Assembly: GCF_034119845.1 (NCBI RefSeq)
Contig: NZ_CP139420.1
Location: forward strand, 2,792,001-2,856,000
Source of the DNA: Flavobacterium sp. NG2
GTDB taxonomy: Bacteria > Bacteroidota > Bacteroidia > Flavobacteriales > Flavobacteriaceae
DNA length: 64,000 nucleotides
Direction of reading: 5' to 3'
Positions within the stretch are counted from its first letter, which is position 1. Every line of letters begins with the position of its first letter. Positions 35,385-46,503 of the stretch are shown here, in pieces. The notes under the pieces are model-generated. The model did not search any database and was not told the origin of the DNA. It saw only the letters and a program-made list of their open reading frames with translations. The position numbers and the translations under genes were made by a program.

Positions 35385-35726
35385 ATGAATCATTATGAAA
35401 CTGTTTTCATTTTAAATCCCGTTTTATCTGATGTTCAGGTGAAGGAAACAGTAAGCAAATTTGAAGATTTTCTTACTAGTAGAGGTGCTGAAATGGTTGC
35501 TAAAGAGGATTGGGGTCTTAAAAAAATGGCTTACGAAATCCAAAACAAAAAAAGTGGTTTTTATCACTTATTCGAATTCAAAGTAGCTCCAGAAGTATTA
35601 ATCGCTTTTGAAACTGAATTTAGACGTGACGAAAGAGTAATGCGTTTCTTGACTGTAAGTCTTGACAAACATGCTATTTCATGGGCTGAAAGAAGAAGAA
35701 CTAAACTTAAATCTCAAAAAGCTTAA
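35385..35726 (+). CDS. rpsF: 30S ribosomal protein S6
   Basis: A 113-residue primary partner of S18 on the 30S platform. MNHYETVFILNPVLS, AKEDWGLKKMAYEIQNKKSGFYH, and FRRDERVMRFLTV are typical. First gene of the rpsF-rpsR-rplI operon; rpsR starts after three bases. The ssb gene that often lies between rpsF and rpsR in other phyla is absent. Confidence 0.98.
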   Translation: MNHYETVFILNPVLSDVQVKETVSKFEDFLTSRGAEMVAKEDWGLKKMAYEIQNKKSGFYHLFEFKVAPEVLIAFETEFRRDERVMRFLTVSLDKHAISWAERRRTKLKSQKA

Positions 35727-35729
35727 ATC

Positions 35730-36026
35730 ATGGCTACATTACAACAATCTGCTTCAGGAAAAAAAGACGGAGATATCAGATATCTTACTCCTTTAAATAT
35801 AGAAACTAACAAGACTAAAAAATATTGTCGTTTCAAAAAATCAGGTATCAAATATATTGATTATAAAGATGCTGATTTCTTATTGAAATTCGTAAATGAG
35901 CAAGGAAAAATTCTTCCTCGTCGTTTAACAGGAACTTCATTAAAATACCAAAGAAAAGTTTCTGTTGCTGTAAAAAGAGCACGTCACTTAGCTTTAATGC
36001 CATATGTGGCTGATTTATTAAAATAA
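35730..36026 (+). CDS. rpsR: 30S ribosomal protein S18
   Basis: A 98-residue protein that binds with S6 on the 30S subunit. [18 protein letters not shown] is the conserved core; the zinc Cys residues of some S18 are reduced to one. [29 protein letters not shown] closes the family motif. The N-terminal extension of about 25 residues is usual in Bacteroidota. Confidence 0.98.
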   Translation: MATLQQSASGKKDGDIRYLTPLNIETNKTKKYCRFKKSGIKYIDYKDADFLLKFVNEQGKILPRRLTGTSLKYQRKVSVAVKRARHLALMPYVADLLK

Positions 36027-36094
36027 TATTTAAAAATACAGTTGTTGGTTTTCAGTTAAATGAAACCTAACTTCTAAAATAAAAGGACAACAAC

Positions 36095-36532
36095 ATGGAA
36101 CTTATTTTAAAACAAGACGTACAAAACTTAGGATTTAAAGATGATGTAGTAACTGTGAAAGCAGGTTACGGTCGTAACTTCTTAATCCCTCAAGGTTTTG
36201 CTACTTTAGCTACTTCTTCTGCAAAGAAAGTATTAGCTGAAAACTTGAAACAAAGAGCACACAAAGAAGCTAAAGTAATTGCTGATGCTCAAGCATTAGC
36301 TGAATCTTTAAAAGCTATCGAAATTAAAATCTCTGCTAAAGCGGGAGGTGAAAAATTATTCGGATCTATTACTAATATTGATATTGTTGATGCATTAGCA
36401 AAAGCTGGTCAAGTAATTGATAGAAAATTTGTTACTTCTGGAATCGTTAAACGTACTGGTAAATATTCTGCTAGTGTTCGTTTACACAGAGATGTAGTTA
36501 TCGATTTACCATACGAAATTATTGCTGAGTAA
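36095..36532 (+). CDS. rplI: 50S ribosomal protein L9
   Basis: A 145-residue protein of the 50S L1-side region. The N-terminal RNA-binding domain shows LGFKDDVVTVKAGYGRNFLIPQGFA. A connecting helix leads to the C-terminal domain with GGEKLFGSITNIDIVDAL. It follows rpsR by 68 bases, and a strong terminator stands 22 bases after the stop. Confidence 0.98.
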   Translation: MELILKQDVQNLGFKDDVVTVKAGYGRNFLIPQGFATLATSSAKKVLAENLKQRAHKEAKVIADAQALAESLKAIEIKISAKAGGEKLFGSITNIDIVDALAKAGQVIDRKFVTSGIVKRTGKYSASVRLHRDVVIDLPYEIIAE

Positions 36533-36554
36533 TTAGCTTTAATTTTAGATATAG

Positions 36555-36585
36555 AAAATCCCGATGTAAATCGGGATTTTTTTTT
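36555..36585 (+). terminator. terminator of the rpsF-rpsR-rplI operon
   Basis: AAAATCCCGATGTAAATCGGGATTTTTTTTT: an eight-base-pair GC-containing stem, short loop and a long T run. Partial repeats (AACCACGGATTTACACAG near 36664) follow in the spacer. Confidence 0.92.
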
Positions 36586-36808
36586 GTTCTATTCTAAAGA
36601 TGGTTAAATGGAACACAGATGAAACGGGTTAAATCATTTGCTTTTTGTTTTGTTTTTTGGAAAAAACCACGGATTTACACAGATTTTATTAGTGCTTCAG
36701 TAGAAAATATTAGGTATATATTTATGTCTTTTACTTTGTGCTTGGTATCTTTGCAAAAATAAAAACATAGCGACTTAGTGCCTTAGTGGTCCCAAAAAAA
36801 TAAAAAGA

Positions 36809-37282
36809 ATGAAATACGCAAGATTGACCAAAGAACAATTTGAAGAATTAACACAGGAATTTACTAATTTCTTAGCAACCCAGTCTATAGATAAGGCAGA
36901 GTGGGACCAAATTAAATTAGAAAAGCCAGAAGTGGCAGAACAAGAATTGGATGTTTTTTCTGATTTGATCTGGGAAAGTGTGCTTACAAAAGCGGAGTAT
37001 TTAGAGCATTTTTCAAAAAATCATATTTTTATTTTTCAAGCTTTTGATACTTATATTAATTCGATTGTATTGAAATCGTTAGTTCCTGAGGTTGATTTTT
37101 TAACTAAAGAAGGGTTGCAATGGTTGAGTGATAATATGTTTACAGATACTATTGAGATGAAAGTTGGTAAAAAACAATTTACAGATGAGCGTAATAGTTC
37201 GTTATTTGCTCTTATTCAACAAGGTGCATTTTTGAGTGACGGACAATTATATAAACAAATAAATTCGATTATTGAATCCTAA
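36809..37282 (+). CDS. conserved hypothetical protein (DUF6495-like)
   Basis: A 157-residue soluble, acidic, mostly helical protein. It begins MKYARLTKEQFEELTQEFTNFLATQSIDKAEW and contains VFSDLIWESVLTKAEYLEHFSK. Relatives lie upstream of ligA in many Flavobacteriia; the DUF6495 assignment is from memory. Function is unknown. A terminator-like hairpin stands between it and ligA. Confidence 0.75.
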   Translation: MKYARLTKEQFEELTQEFTNFLATQSIDKAEWDQIKLEKPEVAEQELDVFSDLIWESVLTKAEYLEHFSKNHIFIFQAFDTYINSIVLKSLVPEVDFLTKEGLQWLSDNMFTDTIEMKVGKKQFTDERNSSLFALIQQGAFLSDGQLYKQINSIIES

Positions 37283-37301
37283 TTTGGATGATATTTCTTT
37301 T

Positions 37302-39357
<2,056 letters not shown>

Positions 39358-39514
39358 AAGTTGGAAGAGTGAAGTTGGAGGATTTTGGATTTTGGATTTC
39401 AGGTTTTGTGGTGATTATGGAAATTCCTTTATAATTCAAAACGTACATCTTTAATCTAAAATCGATGATTGAATATCTTAAATCATAATTTTCGTGATAT
39501 AATAACAAAGATAT

Positions 39515-39592
39515 GTGCCCCGATAGTAGTGAAAAGCTTTATGGGGGCTTTTGTTTTGCCGCCATAAACTTGAAACGGATAGCGGGACGACT
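39515..39592 (+). repeat. AGCCCCGATAG-type dispersed repeat, copy 4
   Basis: TGCCCCGATAGTAGTGAAAAGC opens and AAACGGATAGCGGGACGA closes it. The inner hairpin pairs TTTATGG with CCATAAA. It is the main element in the 401-base spacer behind ligA, which otherwise shows no gene. Confidence 0.85.
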
Positions 39593-39758
39593 GTGGAATT
39601 GATGTATTTAAGTTGTGCTTCTTGTTATTAATACCTTTTTTGGAAGGGTCTAATTGTTAAGGTTATAACAAAAAGTTTTAAAACCACGTTATAGTTTTTT
39701 AGATTTGCTCTTCGTATTGTGACATAAATACTTAATTTTGTAAATTAGAAAAGTAATT

Positions 39759-40277
39759 ATGCTGTTGAAATATTTAAAGGAATTTTCAGTAAAAAGGAAG
39801 TTGAAAAACAGTTTGTTTGCAGAGAAAAAACAACCTAATTCCAATGCCATTAAGACAGTTGGTTTGCTAATTGACGAAAGTTATTTTAAAAATAAAAAGT
39901 TGTTGGTGGAGCAGTTAGTTACTTCGGGCTTTTTAAAAGTAAACATTGATGTTCTGGTTTATAGAAGTAGGTCTAGTAAGAATAAGGTGTGTGAGTATCC
40001 TGTTTTTACTTCTAATGATGTTAACTGGAATGGTGTTATAAATAATCAAGTAGTAACTGATTTTATAGACAAAGAATTTGATTTATTAATTAGTTATTAT
40101 GATGTGGAAAAAGCGATTTTATTGCTAGTCACACATCATTCAAAAGCAGATTTAAAAGTTGGTTTTTCTTCTATTGACAAACGATTAAATAATTTGATGA
40201 TCAATATAAATGCTGAGAATTATAAAGTATTTGTACATGAATTGTTTAGATACTTAAAAATATTAAATAAAATATAA
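39759..40277 (+). CDS. conserved hypothetical protein (DUF6913-like)
   Basis: A 172-residue protein with a basic N-terminus and no membrane segment. It has an alternating strand/helix pattern: TVGLLIDESYFKNKKLLVEQL, VNIDVLVYRSRS, EFDLLISYYDVEKAILLLVTHHSKADLKVGFS, and FVHELFRYLKIL. It sits 8 bases before dapA, a neighbourhood conserved in Flavobacteriia (from memory), suggesting co-transcription. Function is unknown. A possible -7 box TAATTTTG lies at 39733-39740. Confidence 0.75.
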   Translation: MLLKYLKEFSVKRKLKNSLFAEKKQPNSNAIKTVGLLIDESYFKNKKLLVEQLVTSGFLKVNIDVLVYRSRSSKNKVCEYPVFTSNDVNWNGVINNQVVTDFIDKEFDLLISYYDVEKAILLLVTHHSKADLKVGFSSIDKRLNNLMININAENYKVFVHELFRYLKILNKI

Positions 40278-40285
40278 CCTAACAC

Positions 40286-41167
40286 ATGCAATCATTAATA
40301 GGAACTGGAGCGGCGCTTATAACTCCATTTAACCAAGATTTATCAATTGATATAGAAGCTTTAATTCGTATTGTAAATTTATCAGTTGATGGTGGAGTGG
40401 AATACCTTGTAGTTTTAGGAACTACAGCGGAAACAGCAACACTTAGTGCAGAAGAAAAAGAATTAGTAATTAAAACTGTTATTGAGGCAAATAAAGGAAG
40501 ATTGCCTTTAGTTTTAGGTGTTGGTGGAAATGACACCATGACTTTAGTTAAAGAATTAAAAACAAAAGATTTATCTGCTTTTGAGGCGATTTTATCTGTT
40601 TCACCTTACTACAACAAGCCTACTCAGGAAGGAATATACCAGCATTATAAAGCGGTAGCAGAAGCTTCTCCAATCCCAGTAATTATTTATAATGTACCAG
40701 GTAGAACGTCAAGCAATATGTTGCCAGCTACGGTAATTCGTTTGGCAAATGACTGTAAAAACATTGTAGCACTTAAAGAAGCTTCTGGTGACTTATGTCA
40801 GGCAATGGAAATTATAAAAAACAAACCCAAAGATTTCCTTGTAATATCTGGTGATGATATGTTGGCTTTGCCAATGATTTTTGCTGGAGGAATGGGGGTA
40901 ATTTCGGTAATAGGTCAAAGTTTTCCAACTGCATTTTCAGAAATGATCCGTTTAGGGCTGAATCGTAAAGTAGATGAAGCTTACGAATTACATTATCGTT
41001 TTTCGGATTGTATTGATATGATTTTTGAACAAGGAAACCCAGCAGGTATCAAAGAAGTCTTTAAATCACTGGGCTTGGCAGAGAATTATGTTCGTTTGCC
41101 ATTGGTTTCTGTAGACCAAGATTTAGCTGGAAGAATTGATACTTTTGTAGCTGAATTTGATAAATAA
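40286..41167 (+). CDS. dapA: 4-hydroxy-tetrahydrodipicolinate synthase
   Basis: Condenses pyruvate with aspartate semialdehyde in lysine and diaminopimelate synthesis. It is 293 residues and complete. [10 protein letters not shown] opens the TIM barrel, GTTAETATL forms the substrate loop, the catalytic Tyr is in IIYNVPGRT, and the Schiff-base Lys is in VALKEASGD. It follows the DUF6913-like gene by 8 bases. Confidence 0.98.
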   Translation: MQSLIGTGAALITPFNQDLSIDIEALIRIVNLSVDGGVEYLVVLGTTAETATLSAEEKELVIKTVIEANKGRLPLVLGVGGNDTMTLVKELKTKDLSAFEAILSVSPYYNKPTQEGIYQHYKAVAEASPIPVIIYNVPGRTSSNMLPATVIRLANDCKNIVALKEASGDLCQAMEIIKNKPKDFLVISGDDMLALPMIFAGGMGVISVIGQSFPTAFSEMIRLGLNRKVDEAYELHYRFSDCIDMIFEQGNPAGIKEVFKSLGLAENYVRLPLVSVDQDLAGRIDTFVAEFDK

Positions 41168-41197
41168 ACCGCTAAATTTCTTAAGTAAAGAAATATT

Positions 41198-41227
41198 TTG
41201 TAGTAGCTAAATTAATACCTAAATTTG
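41198..41227 (+). promoter_or_regulatory. Bacteroidota promoter of the bamD-rpoZ-coaBC-porD operon
   Basis: TTG (41198-41200) and TAAATTTG (41220-41227), 22 bases apart by their starts, lie in the spacer after dapA and 65 bases before the bamD ATG. Confidence 0.55.
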
Positions 41228-41291
41228 CGTCGAATCTTCGGTACGATTTTTTGTAGGTTGATGCTAACAATTGAATCGAAAAAATATAAAA

Positions 41292-42086
41292 ATGAAAAAA
41301 TTAGTATCGTTATTATTTCTTGTCCTGTTCTTTTCTTCTTGTAATGAATATCAAAAAGCATTGAAAAATGAAGATATTGGAGTGAAGTATGATATGGGGA
41401 CTAAGTTATATGAAGAAGGGAAGTATTCAAAAGCTATTCGATTGTTTGAACAAATTGCAACTAGTTATAGAGGGAAACCTCAAGCGCAGAAATTGTTTTA
41501 TATGTTTTCGCAGTCGTATTATAAAACCAATCAGTTTTATTTAGCAGGTTATCAATTTGAAAGTTTTGTTTCTAGCTATCCTAAAAGTGAAAAAGTAGAA
41601 GAAGCCGCTTTTTTAGGAGCTAAAAGTTATTCGAAACTGTCCCCTGTCTATAGTTTAGACCAAACAGATACATATAAAGGAATTGAAAAATTACAAAATT
41701 TTATTGATACCTACCCTAATTCAACTTATATGGCTGAGGCTAATGAGTTAGTTAGAAAATTGTCTCAAAAAATTGAAAAAAAGGTATATGAAAATGCCAA
41801 AGGATATAATACGATCTCAGATTACAAATCAGCCTTAGTTGCTTTTGATCTTTTTATCAATGATTATCCAGGTACACCATATAAAGAAGATGCTTTGTTT
41901 TATAAATTTGATTCGGCTTATAAATTAGGAATTAACAGTGTTTCGGACAAAATGGAAGAGCGTTTGTTAGTGGCTAAAAAAGCTTACGCAAGTTTAATTG
42001 ATTTTAAAGCAGATACGAAGTATAAAAAAGAGGCTGACGAGATGTTAGCGCGAGTGGAACAAGATTTACAAAAATTTACTAAATAA
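41292..42086 (+). CDS. bamD: outer membrane assembly lipoprotein BamD
   Basis: Part of the BAM complex that inserts beta-barrel proteins into the outer membrane. From the ATG at 41292 it has 264 residues. The signal peptide ends in the lipobox FFSSC. TPR-like helices follow, with LYEEGKYSKAIRLFEQIA, YKTNQFYLAGYQFESFV and NDYPGTPYKEDALFYKF. An in-frame TTG seven codons upstream is less likely. rpoZ follows 9 bases later. Confidence 0.95.
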   Translation: MKKLVSLLFLVLFFSSCNEYQKALKNEDIGVKYDMGTKLYEEGKYSKAIRLFEQIATSYRGKPQAQKLFYMFSQSYYKTNQFYLAGYQFESFVSSYPKSEKVEEAAFLGAKSYSKLSPVYSLDQTDTYKGIEKLQNFIDTYPNSTYMAEANELVRKLSQKIEKKVYENAKGYNTISDYKSALVAFDLFINDYPGTPYKEDALFYKFDSAYKLGINSVSDKMEERLLVAKKAYASLIDFKADTKYKKEADEMLARVEQDLQKFTK

Positions 42087-42095
42087 AATAAAGTC

Positions 42096-42413
42096 ATGGA
42101 TTTAAAAAAGACGAATGCTCCAGTAAATACAATAACTTATAACAAAACAGTTATTGAAGAACCTACTGGGAATGTGTATGAAGCGATAACCATTATGGCT
42201 AAAAGAGCAAACCAAATCAACTCTGAAATCAAAAAAGAATTGACTGAAAAACTAGAAGAGTTTGCTACATATAATGACAGTCTTGAAGAAGTTTTTGAAA
42301 ACAAAGAGCAAATCGAAGTTTCAAAATTCTATGAAAAATTGCCTAAACCACACGCTTTAGCAGTTCAAGAATGGTTAGACGGAAAAATCTATCACAGAGA
42401 TTCAAACAAATAA
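42096..42413 (+). CDS. rpoZ: RNA polymerase omega subunit (Rpb6-like)
   Basis: A 105-residue subunit that helps assemble RNA polymerase around beta-prime. The Rpb6/omega fold shows NVYEAITIMAKRANQINSEIKKELTEKLEEF. The N-terminal extension and acidic C-terminus are usual for Bacteroidota omega. It lies between bamD and coaBC with 9-base gaps on both sides. Confidence 0.92.
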   Translation: MDLKKTNAPVNTITYNKTVIEEPTGNVYEAITIMAKRANQINSEIKKELTEKLEEFATYNDSLEEVFENKEQIEVSKFYEKLPKPHALAVQEWLDGKIYHRDSNK

Positions 42414-42422
42414 TACGTATCA

Positions 42423-43634
42423 ATGTCAGTTTTAAACGGTAAGAAAATTTTACTAGGTGTTTCTGGTGGGATTGCAGCCTATAAAACAGCATCATTAGTA
42501 CGACTCTTTATAAAAGCAGGTGCACATGTCCAAGTGATAATGACACCTGCTTCTAAGGATTTTGTAACGCCATTAACGTTATCGACCCTTTCTAAAAATC
42601 CTGTTTACTCTAGTTTTTACAACGAAGAGGAACAAGATGCAGAGTGGAACAATCATGTTGAATTAGGTCTTTGGGCTGATTTAATGCTTGTTGCTCCTGC
42701 CACAGCCAATACCCTGTCAAAAATGACTAATGGGAATTGCGACAACCTTCTTATAGCTACTTATTTATCGGCCAAATGTCCTGTGTATGTCGCTCCAGCA
42801 ATGGATTTAGACATGTACAAGCATCCTTCAACGCTTGCAAGTTTCAATGCTTTACAGCAATTTGGAAATACCATTATTCCAGCTGAATCTGGTGAATTAG
42901 CCAGTGGACTTTCGGGTGAAGGTCGTATGGCTGAACCTGAAAACATAGTGGCTTTTATTGAAGCAGATTTAGAAAGTAAGTTGCCTTTAAAAGGTAAGAA
43001 AATTTTAATTACTGCTGGTCCTACCTATGAAGCTATTGATCCTGTCCGTTTTATAGGAAATCATTCTTCTGGTAAAATGGGATTTGATATTGCCAACAGT
43101 GCGGCAAACTTGGGTGCTTCTGTTATTTTAGTTTCGGGACCAACACATTTTAAATCGAATCATGCTTTAATTAATCAAATTAATGTGGTTTCCGCACAAG
43201 AAATGTATGATGCTTGTCATGCGCATTTTGACCAAATGGATGTTGCTATTGCTGCTGCAGCCGTTGCAGATTACAGACCTAAACATGTTGCCAATCAGAA
43301 AATTAAAAAGGCTACAGATGATTTTACAATTGAGCTTGAAAAGACAAAAGACATCTTATTATCGCTAGGTGCAAAGAAGAAAAATCAATTTTTAATTGGT
43401 TTTGCTTTAGAGACGGAGAATGAAATTGAAAATGCAAAGGGGAAAATCCAGAAAAAAAACTTAGATTTGATAGTTCTCAATTCTTTACAAGATGAAGGAG
43501 CAGGATTTAAAAAAGCAACCAATAAAGTGACCTTTATCGATAAAGATTTCAATATTGAACCGATGGAGTTAAAATCCAAGGAAGCTGTTGCTGATGATAT
43601 TTTAAATAAAATAAAAGCCTATTTTCATGAATAA
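42423..43634 (+). CDS. coaBC: bifunctional phosphopantothenoylcysteine synthetase/decarboxylase
   Basis: Carries out two steps of CoA synthesis after pantothenate. It is 403 residues. The N-terminal FMN-dependent CoaC part has GVSGGIAAYKTASLVRLF, the active His in WNNHVELG, and PAMDLDMY. The CoaB part starts near ILITAGPTYEAIDPVRFIGNHSSGKMG and has AAAVADYRP. It overlaps porD by 8 bases. panB at 1.1 kb acts earlier in the same pathway. Confidence 0.98.
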   Translation: MSVLNGKKILLGVSGGIAAYKTASLVRLFIKAGAHVQVIMTPASKDFVTPLTLSTLSKNPVYSSFYNEEEQDAEWNNHVELGLWADLMLVAPATANTLSKMTNGNCDNLLIATYLSAKCPVYVAPAMDLDMYKHPSTLASFNALQQFGNTIIPAESGELASGLSGEGRMAEPENIVAFIEADLESKLPLKGKKILITAGPTYEAIDPVRFIGNHSSGKMGFDIANSAANLGASVILVSGPTHFKSNHALINQINVVSAQEMYDACHAHFDQMDVAIAAAAVADYRPKHVANQKIKKATDDFTIELEKTKDILLSLGAKKKNQFLIGFALETENEIENAKGKIQKKNLDLIVLNSLQDEGAGFKKATNKVTFIDKDFNIEPMELKSKEAVADDILNKIKAYFHE

Positions 43635-44511
43635 ATGGATTCTTTTTTTTGCATTACTATTCTTTTCTAACGTAGAGGCACAACAGTTGAATTGCACTAT
43701 TACAGTCAATTCGGAGAAAATAGCTAATACGAATCAATCTGTTTATAAAACCTTGCAAACCTCTTTGACGGAGTTTGTAAACAAAACGGATTGGACAGGA
43801 AAAGCGTTAAAACAAAACGAAAGAATCAACTGTTCGATGTATATAACGGTGTCTTCAAATAATTCAGATCAGTTTGTGGCTACCATTCAAGTGCAATCCT
43901 CAAGACCTATTTTTAATTCGTCTTATTCGTCTCCTGTATTGAATTTTAACGACAAAGATTTTAATTTTAAATATACAGAATTTGAACGTTTAGTGTATAA
44001 CGCTAATAGTTTTGAATCTAATTTGGTTTCAGTCATTTCGTTTTACACCTATGTTATTTTAGGTTTAGATGCAGATTCATTTGTTCCAAAATCGGGTGAT
44101 GAGTATTTTGAGGTAGCACAAAATATTGCTAACGTAGCCCAGCAAGGCGGTTATAAAGGATGGTCTCAAACCGATGGAATCCAAAATCGTTATTTTTTAA
44201 TCAATGATTTGTTGTCTCCAACTTATTCTGTTATTCGCAATACTATTTCAGAATATCACACTGGTTTGGATTTGATGACTAAAGATTTAAAAGTGGCTAA
44301 AGAAAAAATCAAAAATTCTTTAATTGATTTGAATACATTGTATTCAGCAAAGCCAAACGCTTTCTTGACTCGTGTGTTTTTTGATGCTAAATCAGATGAG
44401 ATTGTTTCTATTTTCTCTGGCGGGCCAACGATTACTATTACCGATTTATTAGAAAGTTTAAATAAAACCTCTCCATTGAATAATAGCAAATGGGAGAATA
44501 TTAAGTACTAA
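43627..44511 (+). CDS. porD: type IX secretion-associated protein PorD (DUF4835)
   Basis: A 294-residue protein with a signal peptide ending near VEAQQ. The periplasmic domain has LNCTITVNSEKI, TEFVNKTDWTG and FYTYVILGLDADSF, features of the DUF4835 family, called PorD in relation to the type IX secretion and gliding machinery. The coaBC-porD-recN neighbourhood is conserved in Flavobacteriia. Its biochemical role is not known. It overlaps coaBC by 8 bases. Confidence 0.88.
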   Translation: MNKWILFFALLFFSNVEAQQLNCTITVNSEKIANTNQSVYKTLQTSLTEFVNKTDWTGKALKQNERINCSMYITVSSNNSDQFVATIQVQSSRPIFNSSYSSPVLNFNDKDFNFKYTEFERLVYNANSFESNLVSVISFYTYVILGLDADSFVPKSGDEYFEVAQNIANVAQQGGYKGWSQTDGIQNRYFLINDLLSPTYSVIRNTISEYHTGLDLMTKDLKVAKEKIKNSLIDLNTLYSAKPNAFLTRVFFDAKSDEIVSIFSGGPTITITDLLESLNKTSPLNNSKWENIKY

Positions 44512-44589
44512 CCCGTTGGGTGCAATTAAGCAAAACTTGTTAAAAAAAGCGATTTTAATTTAAATCAAAAGTAAAATTGAACCAATAAT

Positions 44590-44648
44590 GTCAGTCTGAG
44601 CCTGTCGAAGACCTCATATAAAAGCATTTCGACAAGCTCAATGGGACA
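44590..44648. repeat. GAGCCTGTCGAAG...TTTCGACAAGCTC inverted repeat, copy 1
   Basis: GTCAGTCTGAGCCTGTCGAAG faces TTTCGACAAGCTCAATGGGAC across about 16 bases. This is a very widespread intergenic hairpin type in bacteria. A longer, looser copy is at 50660-50781. It may end the bamD-porD transcript. Confidence 0.8.
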
Positions 44649-44744
44649 TTAGGTATAGAATTAACGATAAAATATAATTAGACCCAACGAATTAAATACT
44701 AAAATCCCTTTTTTAGTATTAATTTAGTGACCAAAACAGATTAG

Positions 44745-46397
44745 ATGATTACCACACTTTCGATAAAAAACTACGCACTAATTGAAAAATTGTCTATTGA
44801 TTTTTCCAAAGGATTTTCGATAATCACGGGAGAAACAGGAGCGGGAAAATCCATTATTTTAGGAGCTTTAGGTTTAGTTTTAGGCAAAAGGGCTGATTTA
44901 TCTTCGTTGAAAAACAAAGAAGAAAAATGCATCATCGAAGCCCATTTTGAAATATCCAAATACAATTTAAAACCATTTTTCGAAGCCAATGATTTGGACT
45001 ACGAAGATGATACTATAATACGACGCGAAATTTTGCCTTCAGGTAAATCGCGAGCTTTTATCAATGATAGTCCTGTAAATTTACAAGAATTGCAAGAGTT
45101 GAGTTTGTACTTGATTGATATCCATTCACAACAACAAACTCAAGAATTGTCAGATGAAAATGTACAATTCAAGATTATTGATGCTATTGCACAAAATACC
45201 GACCTTCTTTTAAACTATCAATCAGTTTTAAAGAAGTATAAGGCAGAAAAATCAAAGTTGAATGCTTTGATTAAAAAACAAGCCGAATCCTATAAAGAGC
45301 AAGAATACAATCAATTTTTATTGACGGAATTGGTCGAAGCCAAATTAAAATCAGGAGAACAAGAAACCTTGGAAGCTGATTTTGAAAAGCTGAACAATGT
45401 GGAAGTCATCAAAGAAGCGATTGACAAATCATTAGCAATTACTAGTGCCGAGTCCATTGGTGTTTTGGCTAATTTGAATGAAATCAAAACAGCTTTACAT
45501 AAAATCGCTGCCTTTTCGCCAGAATATCAAAGTTTACACGAAAGAGTCGTAAGTGTTTTGATTGAAATGGACGATGTCGAAAAAGAACTAAACGACTGTG
45601 CAGAGTCTTTATTGAGTGATCCAGCACAATTGGAATTGATCAATCAAAAGCTACAGTTGATTTATAATTTACAAAAGAAACACCAGGCAGGAACTGTCGA
45701 GGAACTTTTGGAAATCCAATCCAATTTAGAAAACTCCGTTTTAGAATTAGGGAATTTAGAAAGCGATATCGAAGCCTTAAATGGTACGATTGCTGAAAAA
45801 GCAAAGGAACTAGATGCCTTGGCGCAAACCATTTTGGACAATCGCCAAACTGCTATTCCTGTGTTATCAGAGAAATTAATTTCGATTCTAGCGACTTTAG
45901 GAATGCCTAATGTACGTTTTGATATTAAAGTAACGCCAACGGCTACTTATTATGAAAACGGAAAAGACGAATTGCAATTCCTATTCGCTGCTAATAAAGG
46001 AACCGATTTTGGTTTACTAAAAAAAGTAGCTTCGGGAGGGGAGATGTCTCGTATCATGCTTGCCGTCAAAGCGATTTTAGCGCAATACTCTAAATTACCA
46101 ACCTTGATTTTTGACGAAATTGACACCGGAGTTTCTGGAGAAATTGCAATTAGAATGGGTGAAATCATGAAAGAAATGAGTCAGCAAATGCAAATTTTTG
46201 CTATTACGCACCTACCACAAATTGCAGCCAAAGGAAATGCACATTTCAAAGTATTCAAGTCAACCGTGGGCGAAGACACTCAGTCTGAATTAGTTTTACT
46301 AAACGAAGACGACCGAATTGTCGAGATTGCCCAAATGTTATCAGGAACCGTAGTTTCTGATTCGGCCTTAAATCATGCCAAAGCCTTGTTGAACTGA
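44745..46397 (+). CDS. recN: DNA repair protein RecN
   Basis: SMC-like ATPase in double-strand break repair. It is 550 residues. The N-terminal head has GETGAGKS (29-36) and LGKRADLSSL. A long coiled coil spans about 160-370, and the C-terminal head has ASGGEMSRIMLAVKA (signature) and FDEIDTGVSGEIA (Walker B). ITHLPQIAA ends the family pattern. fabV follows 106 bases later. Confidence 0.97.
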   Translation: MITTLSIKNYALIEKLSIDFSKGFSIITGETGAGKSIILGALGLVLGKRADLSSLKNKEEKCIIEAHFEISKYNLKPFFEANDLDYEDDTIIRREILPSGKSRAFINDSPVNLQELQELSLYLIDIHSQQQTQELSDENVQFKIIDAIAQNTDLLLNYQSVLKKYKAEKSKLNALIKKQAESYKEQEYNQFLLTELVEAKLKSGEQETLEADFEKLNNVEVIKEAIDKSLAITSAESIGVLANLNEIKTALHKIAAFSPEYQSLHERVVSVLIEMDDVEKELNDCAESLLSDPAQLELINQKLQLIYNLQKKHQAGTVEELLEIQSNLENSVLELGNLESDIEALNGTIAEKAKELDALAQTILDNRQTAIPVLSEKLISILATLGMPNVRFDIKVTPTATYYENGKDELQFLFAANKGTDFGLLKKVASGGEMSRIMLAVKAILAQYSKLPTLIFDEIDTGVSGEIAIRMGEIMKEMSQQMQIFAITHLPQIAAKGNAHFKVFKSTVGEDTQSELVLLNEDDRIVEIAQMLSGTVVSDSALNHAKALLN

Positions 46398-46503
46398 TGA
46401 AATACTTTATATTTGTCAACTGAAAAATACTAATGATACAAATAATTTAGTTGGTTAATTATCCATTAAGCGACTAACCAAATAAACGAATAAACAATAA
46501 ATT